Source: CAYLNH01 sp964384625 (GTDB taxonomy: Bacteria; Verrucomicrobiota; Lentisphaeria; JABSQK01). From it: DNA of 46,620 bases. Location: positions 1 to 46,620 of the forward strand of contig CAYLNH010000021.1 in NCBI GenBank assembly GCA_964384625.1. Direction: 5' to 3'. This document shows, one piece after another, positions 45,445-46,620 of this stretch; the first letter of the stretch is position 1; every line of letters begins with the position of its first letter. The notes under the pieces are model-generated. The model saw nothing but the letters and a program-made list of their open reading frames with translations. It did no database searches and had not been told where the DNA came from. The position numbers were made by a program, and so were the translations under genes.

Positions 45445-46620
45445 CTACCGCAAGCGCGCGCCGGGCAGGCGGAACACCACGGGGTTCGGCCAGAGGCCCC
45501 TGTTGTAGAGCCGCACCGCGCGCATGGCCTTCAGGTGCAGGCCGTCGTCATCCTGCGTCCAGCTTGCCTGCGGCAGGAAGTCGACCTTGTACTCGACCAT
45601 CTCGCCGGACTGCCCAAGCAATTCGACTTGGGCGTCGTCCGGCAGAAGCACCTGCTTGAGGGTCCGCGTACGCCACTCCTCGCGCGGCCATGGTTCGCCG
45701 CAGTCGATGGCGTAGATTGTGTCTCCAGCCTTCTCTTTGACGAACCAGACGTCGCCCTCGCGGGTCAACTCCCACGGCTCGACGTCGTACACCGCCAGAT
45801 GATTAACAAAGCGCCAGAGGGCGAACTCGCGCAGTGGATTGGCCTGTTCCACCGGGATCTCGCCGTCGGCATCCGGACCGACGTTCAACAGCAGGTTGCC
45901 GCCTTTGGCCCGGGTTTCGACAAACATCTCAACCAGTTGCCGGCCGGTCTTGTATTCCTCGTTCGTCGGCCGATGCTGCCAGGACCGGCCGATCGTGTAA
46001 CACGCCTCCCAAGGCCGCGGCAGCGGCTCATCCGGCAGGTGCTGTTCCGGCGTTTCCATGGCGCCGCGTGTCACCACGACGTCCGGCTGCAGCTCCCACG
46101 CCAGTTCGTTCAGGTCCGTCGGCAACTCGCGTTTGATGTCGTAGAACAGGCAGTCGATCGGGCCGTAGACGGTCAGCAGCTCGCGCAACTGCTTCTGGTT
46201 GTGCGCCATCATCTGCGGGTTCGCCGACGGCGCCGATTCCGGCCGCAGGCGGCTGGGTGTGATGCCGTGCGTATGCAGGAACCACCAGTCGTCCGGCGAG
46301 AAGTAGAAGCCGACGGCGAGTCCTTCGGCGCGGCAGGCGTCGACGACTTCGCGTACCACATCACGGCCCAACGGCGTGTTCATCACGTTGAAATCGGTCG
46401 TCGCCGTATCCCACATACAGAAGCCGTTGTGATGCTTCGCGGTGAAAACGACGTAGCGCATGCCGGCGGTCCGCGCCAGCCGCGCCCAGGCGCGGCAATC
46501 CAGTTTCATCGGTCCGAAGCACTGCGGCAGTTCACGGATGTAGCGGTCCAGGTATTCCTTCGACGCCCCGGCCATTGAGTGGCTGACAATTACTCCCAAC
46601 GGGCAATCCACACTCCAGTG
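45445..46620 (-). CDS. GH29 alpha-L-fucosidase, 5' end beyond the window
   Basis: The frame is open to the window edge (the last codons read HWSVDCPLG), so the N-terminus is missing; a GTG at 46611 is unlikely to be the real start. About 390 residues are visible. GH29 features are AGMRYVVFTAKHHNGFCMWD, then DVVREVVDACRAEGLAVGFY and FSPDDWW, and YGPIDCLFYD, where the Asp is the expected nucleophile. NLLLNVGPDADGEIP ends the barrel, and a beta-sandwich follows to the C-terminus. GH29 enzymes release alpha-linked fucose by a retaining mechanism. With the neighbouring sulfatase it suggests sulfated fucose-containing glycans as substrate. Localisation is unknown because the N-terminus is not visible. 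Confidence 0.92.
   Translation of the reverse strand, partial: HWSVDCPLGVIVSHSMAGASKEYLDRYIRELPQCFGPMKLDCRAWARLARTAGMRYVVFTAKHHNGFCMWDTATTDFNVMNTPLGRDVVREVVDACRAEGLAVGFYFSPDDWWFLHTHGITPSRLRPESAPSANPQMMAHNQKQLRELLTVYGPIDCLFYDIKRELPTDLNELAWELQPDVVVTRGAMETPEQHLPDEPLPRPWEACYTIGRSWQHRPTNEEYKTGRQLVEMFVETRAKGGNLLLNVGPDADGEIPVEQANPLREFALWRFVNHLAVYDVEPWELTREGDVWFVKEKAGDTIYAIDCGEPWPREEWRTRTLKQVLLPDDAQVELLGQSGEMVEYKVDFLPQASWTQDDDGLHLKAMRAVRLYNRGLWPNPVVFRLPGARLR

Overview
The window looks like a GC-rich chromosome segment from a PVC-superphylum bacterium, most likely Lentisphaerota (Victivallis/Lentisphaera-like). This placement is inference. It rests on several pseudopilin-type proteins with an FTLIELL...AIIAILAALLLPVL N-terminus, secreted pectate-lyase-like beta-helix proteins, a sulfatase, a GH29 fucosidase, Gfo/Idh/MocA and xylose-isomerase-like enzymes, and LacI- and GntR-type sugar regulators beside their targets. 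I see no rRNA, tRNA or CRISPR array. The window ends inside the GH29 gene.

Layout. 105-1954 is a two-gene sugar isomerase/oxidoreductase operon with an ATGA overlap. 2078-4760 is repeat-rich and holds two convergent genes of unknown function between copies of a mobile repeat. 4814-6763 holds a HAD phosphatase and an RlmL-type rRNA methyltransferase, divergently arranged. 6860-14102 encodes a large secreted beta-helix protein, a broken pseudopilin, a secreted HEAT/TPR protein and a small membrane coiled-coil protein, separated by repeats. 14247-19994 (+) holds a PHP-like protein translationally coupled to a rhomboid protease, then a structured palindromic element, then a GT-C glycosyltransferase gene cut by an in-frame TAG.

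From 20052 to the end almost everything is on the minus strand. A GntR/LacI-hybrid regulator with a dyad upstream precedes two giant secreted beta-propeller proteins. An uncharacterised secreted protein and a URO-D-like protein follow. A LacI-led polysaccharide operon comes next (LacI, pseudopilin, pectate lyase, two pseudopilins, truncated DUF1961, second pectate lyase, full DUF1961), and upstream of it lie GH29, an M14-like protein and a sulfatase. The lyases and giant proteins carry signal peptides while the sulfatase and M14-like protein do not. This suggests extracellular cleavage followed by cytoplasmic processing, with the isomerase/dehydrogenase pair at the left end possibly serving similar substrates.

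The most unusual content is the repeats. There is a MITE-like family (about 365 bp, inverted ends GGGCGCATGTCA, one copy with an 8-bp target duplication CAAGAGGT and an internal 50-bp perfect palindrome). There is a three-hairpin REP-like family with CTTCA loops in four copies. A palindromic element occurs once between genes and once in frame inside a pseudopilin leader. A second pseudopilin has an extended leader with direct repeats and a duplicated FTLI. These point to repeated remodelling of pseudopilin N-termini by small mobile sequences.
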